From JAWLFI01 sp964627995 (GTDB lineage Bacteria; Bacteroidota; Bacteroidia; Chitinophagales; Saprospiraceae): a stretch of 64,000 nt of DNA. The notes beneath the pieces are model-generated. The model saw only the letters and a program-made list of their open reading frames with translations. It was not told the origin of the DNA and searched no databases. Of this stretch, positions 9,076-17,065 are shown piece after piece. The position numbers and the translations under genes were made by a program. Positions within the stretch are counted from its first letter, which is position 1; every line of letters starts with the position of its first letter. The stretch covers positions 1 through 64,000 of the forward strand of contig CAZVLN010000005.1 in the NCBI GenBank assembly GCA_964627995.1, written 5' to 3'.

Positions 9076-9197
9076 ATTATGATTTTTGATTATGTTTTTC
9101 TCATTGTTAAATAGCTGCTTAAGTCCCTTAGACCAACAATTTCTAATATATAACCATTACAAAAACAAGTTGTTATATTACAATTTTTAGCTATTTG

Positions 9198-9229
9198 TTT
9201 GGTCTCTTGCACTAAAAAAACTATTTTTG
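9198..9229 (+). promoter_or_regulatory. sigma-A-type promoter for the M23 peptidase gene
   Basis: A -33 element TTTG at 9198-9201 and a -7 element TATTTTTG at 9222-9229 are separated by 20 bp. This matches the Bacteroidota consensus TTTG, about 19-21 bp, TAnnTTTG. Transcription would begin about 70 nt before the ATG at 9304. Confidence 0.6.
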
Positions 9230-9303
9230 AAGGACGAAAACGCAAAGTAACAAATCCAAAACGGATTATTTACTAAATAAGGGGATCAATTAAGGAAATA
9301 TAT

Positions 9304-10281
9304 ATGAATAAAGGAAAGTACGTTTTTAATCAGAAAACCATGCGCTATGAAAAAGTCCAATTGGGACTTGTGGGGCTGATTAAACGAGTAGTACTTGTTT
9401 CAATCCTTGTTCTTTTGGTAGCAGCAGGTGTAAATTACGCCTACCAGCAGTTTTTTCCAACAGCCAAGGAAATAGCTCTTCAGAAAGAACTTGAAGAAGT
9501 CAAAGGGAATTACTTTAAAATCACGGACGAAGTTAATCAACTCTCTACTGTTCTTAAAAATATCAAGGAACGAGATGAGGGCGTATACGGTATGATATTG
9601 GGTGTTGAACCCATAGATGAATCAGTATGGGCCATGGGTACTGGTGGACATAAGTCTGCGCTATTAAAATACAATAGCTCGTCAGAATTAATAGAATCTA
9701 CAAGGTCTAGCATTGATAAGATCCAAAGACAAACTGTTTTGTTTTCAAAAGCTTTGGATAACGTTGAGGAAATGGCGGCAACTAAAAAAGATAGGCTAGC
9801 CTCCATCCCCAGCATTAAACCTGTGCGAAAAGATAAGTTGAAGCGAGGCATCAGTCTTTTATCCGGTTTCGGTATGCGTATGCACCCTATCCACAAAATC
9901 CGAAAAATGCACACGGGCTTAGACTTTACATGTCCTGTGGGAACTCCTGTACGTGCTACAGGTCAAGGAACCATAAAAAGGATTGAAAATAGAAGAACGG
10001 GCTACGGTAAAAATGTTATTATAGATCATGGGTTTGGTTATGAAACCCGATACGCACACCTTAGTGAGATCTCTGTTAAAGAGGGACAGCAAGTAGCTAA
10101 GGGTGAAGCCATAGGGGCCGTAGGTAATACAGGGACTAGCACCGCTCCTCACCTACACTACGAAGTGATCTTTGAGAATAAACCGGTTGATCCCATTAAT
10201 TTCTGTTTAGATGGATTAACTCCTAGTGAGTATGCTGAGCTTGTCAATCAAGCCTCCAGAGCAACTCAATCCTTCGACTAA
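9304..10281 (+). CDS. M23/LytM-family murein endopeptidase, membrane-anchored
   Basis: A 325-residue protein with one N-terminal transmembrane helix (about 27-47), a periplasmic coiled-coil stretch (about 55-90) and a C-terminal LytM domain (about 175-300). The zinc and catalytic set is complete: His203 and Asp207 in HTGLD, His252 in RYAHLSE, His283 and His285 in PHLHYE. It should cut peptidoglycan cross-bridges in the periplasm. Coiled coil plus M23 resembles cell-division and elongation peptidases, but most of those with EnvC-like roles have lost the metal ligands, whereas this one looks active. It diverges from alaS and carries its own promoter. Confidence 0.88.
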   Translation: MNKGKYVFNQKTMRYEKVQLGLVGLIKRVVLVSILVLLVAAGVNYAYQQFFPTAKEIALQKELEEVKGNYFKITDEVNQLSTVLKNIKERDEGVYGMILGVEPIDESVWAMGTGGHKSALLKYNSSSELIESTRSSIDKIQRQTVLFSKALDNVEEMAATKKDRLASIPSIKPVRKDKLKRGISLLSGFGMRMHPIHKIRKMHTGLDFTCPVGTPVRATGQGTIKRIENRRTGYGKNVIIDHGFGYETRYAHLSEISVKEGQQVAKGEAIGAVGNTGTSTAPHLHYEVIFENKPVDPINFCLDGLTPSEYAELVNQASRATQSFD

Positions 10282-10425
10282 TTTGTCTCTTTTTTGCAAT
10301 TGTAAATTCTAGTTTTCTTATTGCTAGCATTATACCTTCTTTCTTTTTTTACTCAAGGACCTCTTAGACTTGAAAATGGCCTCTCAGCTTTGTCATCCTT
10401 CAAATTCAAAAGTTGTATATTTGAT

Positions 10426-10433
10426 AGAAGGTA
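10426..10433 (+). promoter_or_regulatory. -7 promoter element for the MerR gene
   Basis: TATATTTG, a perfect match to TAnnTTTG, 22 bp before the ATG at 10456. No clear -33 TTG is found at the usual spacing. Confidence 0.35.
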
Positions 10434-10455
10434 ATTCAAATGATTCTTAGCCATC

Positions 10456-10794
10456 ATGAAAGTCGATCCATCAACATTAACGAAAAGATACTACTCCATT
10501 GGTGAGGTAGCAGAGATGTACGACGTTTCAAGTTCATTAATACGCTATTGGGAAAACGAATTTCCCTCGCTCAAACCTCACAAAAACAGTAAAGGAGATC
10601 GACGTTTTACTCCAAACAACCTGGAGGAGCTCAATCTTATTTATCATTTGGTTAAGGAGCGGGGATTTACATTAGACGGGGCAAGGGCTGAGTTGGATCT
10701 TATTGAAGAAAAAAAACAACGCAAATCTGAAATATTTAAGACGCTTCGGAAAATTCGAAGGAACCTGAAAAATCTAAAACAAGATTTAGACTAA
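10456..10794 (+). CDS. MerR-family transcriptional regulator
   Basis: A 112-residue DNA-binding protein. The winged helix-turn-helix at about 12-80 reads YYSIGEVAEMYDVSSSLIRY, then WENEFPSLKP and GDRRFT, which is typical of the MerR wing. A basic helix (about 85-112) takes the place of a ligand-binding domain, so it probably dimerises through a short coiled coil and senses no small molecule. It sits between the M23 peptidase gene and the convergent ABC ATPase gene, with only 5 bp to the latter. Its targets are unknown. Confidence 0.85.
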   Translation: MKVDPSTLTKRYYSIGEVAEMYDVSSSLIRYWENEFPSLKPHKNSKGDRRFTPNNLEELNLIYHLVKERGFTLDGARAELDLIEEKKQRKSEIFKTLRKIRRNLKNLKQDLD

Positions 10795-10799
10795 GCTAT

Positions 10800-11420
10800 T
10801 TAGTTTTTATACTCTTCTACTCTTATAATTTCTTCGCAAAGATCGAGATCGAAAGATTCGTTTGAGGCAATCAAAATGCCCTTATTAGACTTAAACCGAT
10901 TTAGCTGCTCCCGAAACCAAGCTTTAGAGCGCTCATCCAAGTTACTCGTAGGTTCATCTAAAAAGACAAAGGAAACATCTGAGGCCAAGGCTGTAAGAAG
11001 CTGTACCCTTTGTTTCATGCCACTCGAAAGGGCTTGTATCGGCTTATCAAGGTGCTTAGACAAGTCGGTCAATTCAATGACCTCGTCCGTAGTATATCTG
11101 TGGGACCAGCCCTGGAATTTAAAGTGAAAATTTAACCATTCACGCAATGAAAAATGAGGTATAAGAGGCAAATAAGGTGCTGCCACAGAAAAAAAACCTG
11201 TGCGTTCCAGAATAGGAATAGTTACACCCCCATCAAATAATACGCACTCTCCATTTGAAGGTTCCAAAAAGCCACTGAGTAGTTGCAGTAAGGTAGACTT
11301 TCCACTGCCGTTTGATCCTGCAACACCATATATTTTATTGGCGTGAAAACGATATGAAAGATCGCGCAAAATCCATTGGCGGCCTCTGTGCTTACTTATA
11401 TTTTGAGCTATCAAGTCCAT
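10800..11420 (-). CDS. ABC transporter ATP-binding protein
   Basis: A 206-residue ATPase subunit with Walker A GSNGSGKST (35-43), signature LSSGMKQR (131-138) and Walker B FVFLDEPTS (151-159). It is short for the class and ends soon after the H-loop region, which here reads IASNESFD without the usual histidine. No permease gene is adjacent. It follows lpxA by 3 bp, so it is cotranscribed with the lipid A genes; a link to envelope lipid export is possible but rests on position only. Confidence 0.82.
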   Translation of the reverse strand: MDLIAQNISKHRGRQWILRDLSYRFHANKIYGVAGSNGSGKSTLLQLLSGFLEPSNGECVLFDGGVTIPILERTGFFSVAAPYLPLIPHFSLREWLNFHFKFQGWSHRYTTDEVIELTDLSKHLDKPIQALSSGMKQRVQLLTALASDVSFVFLDEPTSNLDERSKAWFREQLNRFKSNKGILIASNESFDLDLCEEIIRVEEYKN

Positions 11421-11423
11421 ACA

Positions 11424-12209
11424 CTACAGGGCTCGGAATCCGCGCATAACACCTCGCTCAGTTTGAGATAGAAACTCGAGAATTCTTGATTTCTCAACAG
11501 AATCCTCAACTTTTTCTCTAACCTCAGCTACTGCGTTGGAATGATTGAGACCGCGAACAAATAACAAGCGGTAGATATCTTGAATATGGTGGATTTGATC
11601 TGTTGAAAAACCTCTGCGACGCAGGCCTACAGAATTCACCCCGACGTAAGAAAGGGGGTTTCGAGCAGCTTTCGCATAGGGAGGAACATCTTTACGAACG
11701 AGGGAACCGCCCCCAATAAAAGCATGTTCACCAATCTGAACAAATTGGTGAACGGCAGCTAATCCACCTATGATCGCATAATCGCCGACTGAAATATGTC
11801 CAGCCAGATTGACATTATTCGACAAAATACAGTAATCTCCGAGCACACAATCATGTGCCACATGCACGTAGGCCATTAGCAAACAATTGTTTCCAATTTT
11901 CGTCGCATAATTAGCTTGGGTTCCTCGATTTAAAGTGCAATACTCTCGAATGACAACATTGTCTCCAATGAGAAGAATAGATTCCTCTCCTTTATATTTT
12001 AAATCCTGAGATACCCCCCCTACAATTGCACCGGGAAAAACTTTACAGTTTTTTCCCATCCGTGTACCATTCTGAATAACCGCATTCGGACCGATCCAGC
12101 AGCCCTCTCCTATTTCCACATCTTCTTCTATAGTAACAAAAGGAGAAATGACAACACTTTCGTGAATGGATGCGTTGGGGTGTACGTTTGTGAGTTTCGT
12201 GTTTGCCAT
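11424..12209 (-). CDS. lpxA: acyl-ACP--UDP-N-acetylglucosamine O-acyltransferase
   Basis: A 261-residue left-handed beta-helix acyltransferase for the first step of lipid A synthesis. Hexapeptide repeats run from about residue 10 to 190. The catalytic histidine is His119 in VHVAHDC, matching the AHDC motif of the family, and the C-terminal helical domain contains GLRRRGFS. The start codon overlaps the stop of lpxC-fabZ by one base (TAATG), which indicates translational coupling. Confidence 0.95.
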   Translation of the reverse strand: MANTKLTNVHPNASIHESVVISPFVTIEEDVEIGEGCWIGPNAVIQNGTRMGKNCKVFPGAIVGGVSQDLKYKGEESILLIGDNVVIREYCTLNRGTQANYATKIGNNCLLMAYVHVAHDCVLGDYCILSNNVNLAGHISVGDYAIIGGLAAVHQFVQIGEHAFIGGGSLVRKDVPPYAKAARNPLSYVGVNSVGLRRRGFSTDQIHHIQDIYRLLFVRGLNHSNAVAEVREKVEDSVEKSRILEFLSQTERGVMRGFRAL

Positions 12210-13600
12210 TATGATCTTCGCTTAATAATCTGAGCAGTTAATTCGCCTTCGGATACCAGAGTATTTGCTACATATGCTTTTGCTTGCATAAAACAAATTC
12301 CTCGTCGAATAGGGCTCAAAAGTTTTAGTTTGAGAATAAGAGTGTCACCTGGAACAACTTTACGCTTAAAGCGTACTTTATCAATTTTCAGGAAATAGGT
12401 ATCCCAATTTTCAGGATCGTCAACAGTAGATAAAGCCAAAACACCTCCAGTCTGGGCCATGGCTTCTAATTGCAAAACACCTGGAAAAATAGGATTATTA
12501 GGGAAATGGCCTTGAAAGAAATACTGATCCGCCGTAATATTTTTGACACCAACAACATAGTCCTCCGTCAGTTCAATGATTTTATCCACCATGAGAAAAG
12601 GAAATCTATGGGGTAAGGTTTGTTCAACTTTCTGCGTATCATATACTGGCGGGACTGAAGGGTCGTAGGTTGGGCCATTATCCTCCCTTTGAGATTGCAA
12701 CCATTGTTGCTTAAGCTGTGATGTAAATCCCACATTAACTTTATGCCCGGGCTTAATAGCGATAATTCTGGCTTGAACATACTTCCCTAATAAAGCCATG
12801 TCTCCCAACACATCGAGTAGTTTGTGTCGTGCTGGCTCGTTCGCAAATCTTAAGTCTGATTGATTCAGAATGCCTTGGTCAGTATTTTTTATCTCATGAC
12901 GGTCCAGGCGCTTTGATAATCTATTGAGCGTAGACTCGGGCACCTTTTCATCAGCAATCACAATCGCATTATCTAAACTCCCCCCTTTTATCAAACCTTG
13001 ATCAATCAATGCTTCAATATCTCGAACAAAAACAAAAGTTTTACTCGGAGCTATTGCCATTTCATAATCATCCCAATCTTTGAGGCTAGCATATTGCTCA
13101 CCAATCACGTCAGAATTGAAATCCACCAAGGTTAAAAGCTCAAAAGAATCACTGGGGTATAAGCGAATTTCAGCTCCAGAGTCCTCATCCTTATAATAAA
13201 GTGGTTCTTGAGGAACAAATATCACTCGGTCTGCTGATAGTTCCTTTATACCAACTTTTTTTATCTCTTCCACAAAAGGGAGTGCGCTGCCGTCAAGAAT
13301 AGGGATTTCTGGACCATCTAATTCAATGCGGGCATTATCGACACCTAGACCAAAAAGTGCAGAAAGTAAATGTTCAACTGTATGCACTTCTACATCACCC
13401 GACTTCATGCTAGTGCCTCGAGCCGTGGAAAAAACAGCATCTGGATCAGCTTTAATCGTTGGATGCCCTTCTATGTCTGTTCGCACAAAAACATACCCTG
13501 AATCAGCTTCTGCTGGTAAAATTTTCATCTCCATGGATAAACCAGTATGAAGTCCTTTCCCAGATAAACCGAAAGAACCCTGAATCGTTTGCTGTTTCAT
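12209..13600 (-). CDS. lpxC/fabZ: bifunctional LpxC deacetylase / FabZ dehydratase
   Basis: A 463-residue fusion typical of Bacteroidota. Residues 1 to about 300 are LpxC, the zinc UDP-3-O-acyl-GlcNAc deacetylase, with HTVEHLLSALFG (zinc His) and ARHKLLDVLGD (the HxxxD pair). Residues about 318-463 are FabZ, the 3-hydroxyacyl-ACP dehydratase, with the active-site His in HRFPFLMVD and Glu in GVLQLEAMAQ. The fusion ties lipid A commitment to the hydroxyacyl-ACP branch point in fixed ratio. It lies downstream of lpxD (135 bp gap) and is coupled to lpxA. Confidence 0.96.
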   Translation of the reverse strand: MKQQTIQGSFGLSGKGLHTGLSMEMKILPAEADSGYVFVRTDIEGHPTIKADPDAVFSTARGTSMKSGDVEVHTVEHLLSALFGLGVDNARIELDGPEIPILDGSALPFVEEIKKVGIKELSADRVIFVPQEPLYYKDEDSGAEIRLYPSDSFELLTLVDFNSDVIGEQYASLKDWDDYEMAIAPSKTFVFVRDIEALIDQGLIKGGSLDNAIVIADEKVPESTLNRLSKRLDRHEIKNTDQGILNQSDLRFANEPARHKLLDVLGDMALLGKYVQARIIAIKPGHKVNVGFTSQLKQQWLQSQREDNGPTYDPSVPPVYDTQKVEQTLPHRFPFLMVDKIIELTEDYVVGVKNITADQYFFQGHFPNNPIFPGVLQLEAMAQTGGVLALSTVDDPENWDTYFLKIDKVRFKRKVVPGDTLILKLKLLSPIRRGICFMQAKAYVANTLVSEGELTAQIIKRRS

Positions 13601-13638
13601 ATTATACTGAAAGAATTAATTCATAACTTAATTAAAGC

Positions 13639-13646
13639 CAAAAATA
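13639..13646 (-). promoter_or_regulatory. -7 promoter element for lpxC-fabZ
   Basis: On the minus strand the sequence is TATTTTTG, a perfect TAnnTTTG match, 38 bp before the ATG at 13600. A -33 TTG at standard spacing is not evident. It suggests that lpxC-fabZ-lpxA can be transcribed apart from lpxD. Confidence 0.4.
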
Positions 13647-13735
13647 CAATTCTAATTTGATTTTCTATAGGCTATAGTCCTTTAACAAAAGTCTCTCTAA
13701 TATATACATGAAGAAAGTGCGAAATGGTTGGTAGA

Positions 13736-14782
13736 TTAACTATCGGATTGTGCTCTTAACTCCTTAAGCTCTTCCTCCATTTTCTTAATGCGCTTCAAAT
13801 GATCTGGCAAATTTCGAAAAATAGCATACGAACGTAAATACTGCGAATAAGAAATAGCCGGCGTGCCGTAGAGCTTTTCTCCTTCCTTTTTAGTGCTTGA
13901 AGCTACACCGGACTGCGCCTGAATTTGGGTCTGCTCCTTAATATCCAAATGGCCTACAATGCCTACTTGTCCGCCGATCATAGAGTGACGTCCGATTTTA
14001 GTCGAACCCGCTATACCCGCCTGAGCAGCGATAACAGTGTGAGATCCAATAGTCACATTATGAGCTACCTGGATCAAATTATCAAGCTTGGCACCACTTT
14101 TAATCTGAGTGTTCCCTATCGACCCTCGATCAATACTGCAATTTGCGCCTATTTCAACTTCGTCGCCAATAGTAACGCCTCCCGTTTGATTTATTTTGGT
14201 AAAACGCCCTTCAGCATCTTTAGAAAAACCAAAGCCATCGCTGCCTACTACGGTATTACTATGGATAATGCAGTCTTTACCTATGGTACAATCATGCAGA
14301 ATACGCACACCAGGATACAACCGACTATTCGCATCTATCACACTATTCGCACCAATAAAATTATGACCATCTAAAACTACATCTGCTTTAATCTGTGCCC
14401 CAGCTTGAATTATAACAAAAGGGCCAATGCGAGCAGAAGGATCTACTACAGCCTTATCATCAATGAAAGCGGTGGAAGAGATCGCATTAGGCTTGGGAAG
14501 CCCTGAGTCAAAAGCTTCAAGCAATACGCCCAAAGCTTCATATACATCATCAACACGTATTAAAGATGCAGAAATAGCTTTGCGTGGTTTAAAGGAGTCC
14601 TGAACGAGAACGGCAGTAGCCTTTGTCGTATAAAGAAAGGATTCATATTTGAGATTGCCTAGAAAAGTGAGTTGTCCCTCAGAAGCATCTTCTATTTTTC
14701 CCGGACCATTGATGAGGGCTTTTGAGTCCCCTTCAACACGGCCATTTACAAGATGCGCAATTTTCTCTACAGTAACTTCCAT
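13736..14782 (-). CDS. lpxD: UDP-3-O-(3-hydroxyacyl)glucosamine N-acyltransferase
   Basis: A 348-residue acyltransferase for the third step of lipid A synthesis. The N-terminal uridine-binding domain (about 1-95) contains GPGKIEDASEGQLTFLGN. The left-handed beta-helix (about 100-310) carries the catalytic histidine in QVAHNVTIGSH, and the C-terminal helix is charged. The length matches the family. The order lpxD, lpxC-fabZ, lpxA on one strand gives three of the first lipid A enzymes. It diverges from hemC. Confidence 0.95.
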   Translation of the reverse strand: MEVTVEKIAHLVNGRVEGDSKALINGPGKIEDASEGQLTFLGNLKYESFLYTTKATAVLVQDSFKPRKAISASLIRVDDVYEALGVLLEAFDSGLPKPNAISSTAFIDDKAVVDPSARIGPFVIIQAGAQIKADVVLDGHNFIGANSVIDANSRLYPGVRILHDCTIGKDCIIHSNTVVGSDGFGFSKDAEGRFTKINQTGGVTIGDEVEIGANCSIDRGSIGNTQIKSGAKLDNLIQVAHNVTIGSHTVIAAQAGIAGSTKIGRHSMIGGQVGIVGHLDIKEQTQIQAQSGVASSTKKEGEKLYGTPAISYSQYLRSYAIFRNLPDHLKRIKKMEEELKELRAQSDS

Positions 14783-14848
14783 CTTGCGAATATAAGAACT
14801 CCAAAACAGTCGGCGTAAAGTTTTTTACGATATACGATAATCCTTATT

Positions 14849-14856
14849 TACCTTTG
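14849..14856 (+). promoter_or_regulatory. -7 promoter element for the hemC operon
   Basis: TACCTTTG, a perfect TAnnTTTG match, 19 bp before the hemC ATG. A T-rich stretch at 14821-14826 lies where the -33 element would be, but no TTG is present. Confidence 0.45.
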
Positions 14857-14875
14857 TACAGAACGTCTAATAAAT

Positions 14876-15775
14876 ATGAATAGAACAATACGAATAGGAT
14901 CGCGAGGTAGTAAATTAGCACTATGGCAAGCAAATTACGTGCAAAATATTCTATCTGGTAAGGGATTTAATAGCGAAATTGAGATCATCAAGACAAAAGG
15001 GGATCGCGTACAGGATCTCAGTTTTGACAAAATGGAAGGTAAAGGATTCTTTACAAAAGAAATTGAGGATGCACTTTTAAAAGATAAAATCGATCTCGCA
15101 GTTCATTCATTAAAAGATTTACAGACCAGTCAACCTGCCTCCCTTGTAGTAGCGGCTGTTTCTGATCGAGCGGCTGTGGAAGACTGGGTTATTATGAACC
15201 CGGAAAGCTCAGACAAAAGCCGACCTCTTCAACTCGCTGAAAATGCTACGATAGGAACAAGTTCAGCAAGAAGGAAAGCCCAATTATTACATTTTAGACC
15301 TGATCTTAAGATCGTAGATATCCGAGGAAATGTTCAAACTCGAATCAGGAAAATCAAAGACGAAAATTTAGATGGCATCATATTGGCAGCGGCAGGGGCA
15401 ACCCGAATAAATGTGGATTTATCTGAGTATCACATATATAAATGTAATCCAAAAGAATTCGTTCCTGCACCGGCTCAGGGAGTATTGGGGCTACAAGTAC
15501 GCGCAGAGGACAAAGAGCTCCGCTCCTTACTCGCCCAAATTCACAACAATGATGTAGGTGAGCGAACAAATATCGAGCGAGGTGTTCTAAAGTTATTGGG
15601 AGGAGGATGTCAAACACCACTAGGGGTTTATTGTGAACTCGATAGCGATCATAATTTTCATGTATGGGCAGCAATTGCACCAAGCTGGAATAGCCCTGTG
15701 CACTTTACCCACCATAGCTCGGCCACCTCAGATAATTTGGCCCAAACGGTACTAAATGATTTGCAAAAAAAATAG
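14876..15775 (+). CDS. hemC: hydroxymethylbilane synthase (porphobilinogen deaminase)
   Basis: A 299-residue haem-biosynthesis enzyme that joins four porphobilinogens. Family motifs are IRIGSRGSKLALWQA at the N-terminus, DLAVHSLKDLQT, and GGGCQTPLG, where Cys245 holds the dipyrromethane cofactor. The length is normal. It begins a plus-strand run hemC, exonuclease-like gene, hemD with gaps of 6 and 1 bp, so the three are almost certainly one transcript. hemA and hemB are not in the window. Confidence 0.95.
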   Translation: MNRTIRIGSRGSKLALWQANYVQNILSGKGFNSEIEIIKTKGDRVQDLSFDKMEGKGFFTKEIEDALLKDKIDLAVHSLKDLQTSQPASLVVAAVSDRAAVEDWVIMNPESSDKSRPLQLAENATIGTSSARRKAQLLHFRPDLKIVDIRGNVQTRIRKIKDENLDGIILAAAGATRINVDLSEYHIYKCNPKEFVPAPAQGVLGLQVRAEDKELRSLLAQIHNNDVGERTNIERGVLKLLGGGCQTPLGVYCELDSDHNFHVWAAIAPSWNSPVHFTHHSSATSDNLAQTVLNDLQKK

Positions 15776-15781
15776 CGCTAT

Positions 15782-16363
15782 ATGTATTTAGTTTTCGATT
15801 GTTCAGCGGCAGGAAGACCCAAAAATTGGAAAGCATACCCTACAGATACTTTCAGTTGGCCTCGTATGATTCACCTGGCCTGGATCCTTTTCGATGAAGA
15901 ATACAAAAAAATAGAAAGTGGAAACGAGATCGTAGATCCAGAAAATTACGAGTTGACTGCTGAAGTAGAAAAGTTTTCTAATGTAACCCAGGAAAGGGCA
16001 GAAAAAGAAGGTAAACCCCTCAAAGAAATATTAGCTAAATTTTCAGAGGTTGTTGACAAAGCTGAGGTTATCTTTGCTCATAATCTTAGATTTAATGAGA
16101 ATGTAGTCCTTGCCGAATTTCACCGTATGAATATGCCACAGCGTCTTTCCGTATCTGAGTCTTATTGTATTATGCAAGAATCAACGTATTTTTGTAAAAT
16201 TCGAGGCAAGGGAGGGAAACTAAAATGGCCAACACTTTCAGAATTGCACCAGCGAGTATTCGGCAAACCATACACAAACCCCAACGATGCCTTTTACGAC
16301 ACCATAGCAGCGGCGAAAAGCCTTTTTGTTTTGGTTGAGGCAGGGCAAATAGACGTTTTATAA
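15782..16363 (+). CDS. DnaQ-like 3'-5' exonuclease fold with degenerate active site
   Basis: A 193-residue protein with the overall pattern of Bacteroidota DEDDh exonucleases: N-terminal strand MYLVFD, then WPRMIHLAW, AHNLRFNENVV, and a final NDAFYDTIAAAKSLF. The metal ligands are mostly gone. The first motif, normally FDTETTG, is FDCSAAG (Asp6 kept, Glu replaced by Ser8). The second, normally AHNxxFD, has Asn105 in place of Asp. The third keeps Asp173, but the general-base His position reads Asn168. It is therefore probably not a nuclease. It is wedged between hemC and hemD, and a binding or structural role is possible. The frame is intact and the residues around the motifs are well kept, so it does not look like decay. 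Confidence 0.72.
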   Translation: MYLVFDCSAAGRPKNWKAYPTDTFSWPRMIHLAWILFDEEYKKIESGNEIVDPENYELTAEVEKFSNVTQERAEKEGKPLKEILAKFSEVVDKAEVIFAHNLRFNENVVLAEFHRMNMPQRLSVSESYCIMQESTYFCKIRGKGGKLKWPTLSELHQRVFGKPYTNPNDAFYDTIAAAKSLFVLVEAGQIDVL

Positions 16364-16364
16364 T

Positions 16365-17051
16365 ATGGCCAACATTCTGATTACTAAAAAAGACCATATC
16401 TCAGATTTTATCAGACCACTAGAAGCAGCCGGGCATCAAGTACAAGCTGTTAACTTTCTAGAATACAGGCCGGTCTTTTTTGAAGAGGTACCCGAAGTCG
16501 ATTGCCTTTTTTTCTATAGCCGTAAGGGAGTAGAATTCTTTTTTCAGCACGTAGAGGAAAAAGGAATAAAAATACCCCCTAATCTCAAATACGCTGCTCT
16601 GGGTGCCAACACAGCTGAGAGTTTAAATGAGTTTGTGGATGAGGTAGATTTTATTGGTGAGGGCCGGCCAGCTTCGACATTTAAGGAGTTTAAAAACTGG
16701 TTCACCGGAGAAGCTGTATTAGCCATCCGTGCAGATAATAGCCTCAATCGATTGCGGCAGGTAACTGGTGTGAGTTGGAAACTTCTCGACCTGGTCGTGT
16801 ATTCAAACGAAATAAAGGAAAGTGTGAATTTCGAACCGCATGATATCGCTGTCCTTACCAGCCCGCTTAATGCTAAGGCCTATTTTAAGTTTCATGAAGA
16901 TCCTCTACCCTGTCTTATTGCAATTGGACAAACAACGGCAACAGCGGTAAAAACACTGAAAAATCACGAATGCTTTGCTTCACCACAACCCTATCTGGAA
17001 CGGGTTGCTGACTATACGCTTCAACTTATCGAAAAATTGAAAAATAAGTAA
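16365..17051 (+). CDS. hemD: uroporphyrinogen-III synthase
   Basis: A 228-residue two-domain enzyme that closes and inverts ring D of hydroxymethylbilane. The family is weakly conserved. The support here is FFYSRKGVEFFF (the usual 'FTS.ngv..f' position), AALGANTAESL, AIRADNSLNRLRQ, DIAVLTSPLNAKAYF and AIGQTTATAVK, together with the position 1 bp after the exonuclease-like gene and close to hemC. The next gene starts 14 bp downstream. Confidence 0.85.
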   Translation: MANILITKKDHISDFIRPLEAAGHQVQAVNFLEYRPVFFEEVPEVDCLFFYSRKGVEFFFQHVEEKGIKIPPNLKYAALGANTAESLNEFVDEVDFIGEGRPASTFKEFKNWFTGEAVLAIRADNSLNRLRQVTGVSWKLLDLVVYSNEIKESVNFEPHDIAVLTSPLNAKAYFKFHEDPLPCLIAIGQTTATAVKTLKNHECFASPQPYLERVADYTLQLIEKLKNK

Positions 17052-17065
17052 AATAGGCAAGCTGC

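Noticed and set aside
13925..14374. 149-codon frame antisense to lpxD
   Set aside because: The hexapeptide repeats of lpxD give periodic codon use that leaves the opposite strand open; no recognisable product.
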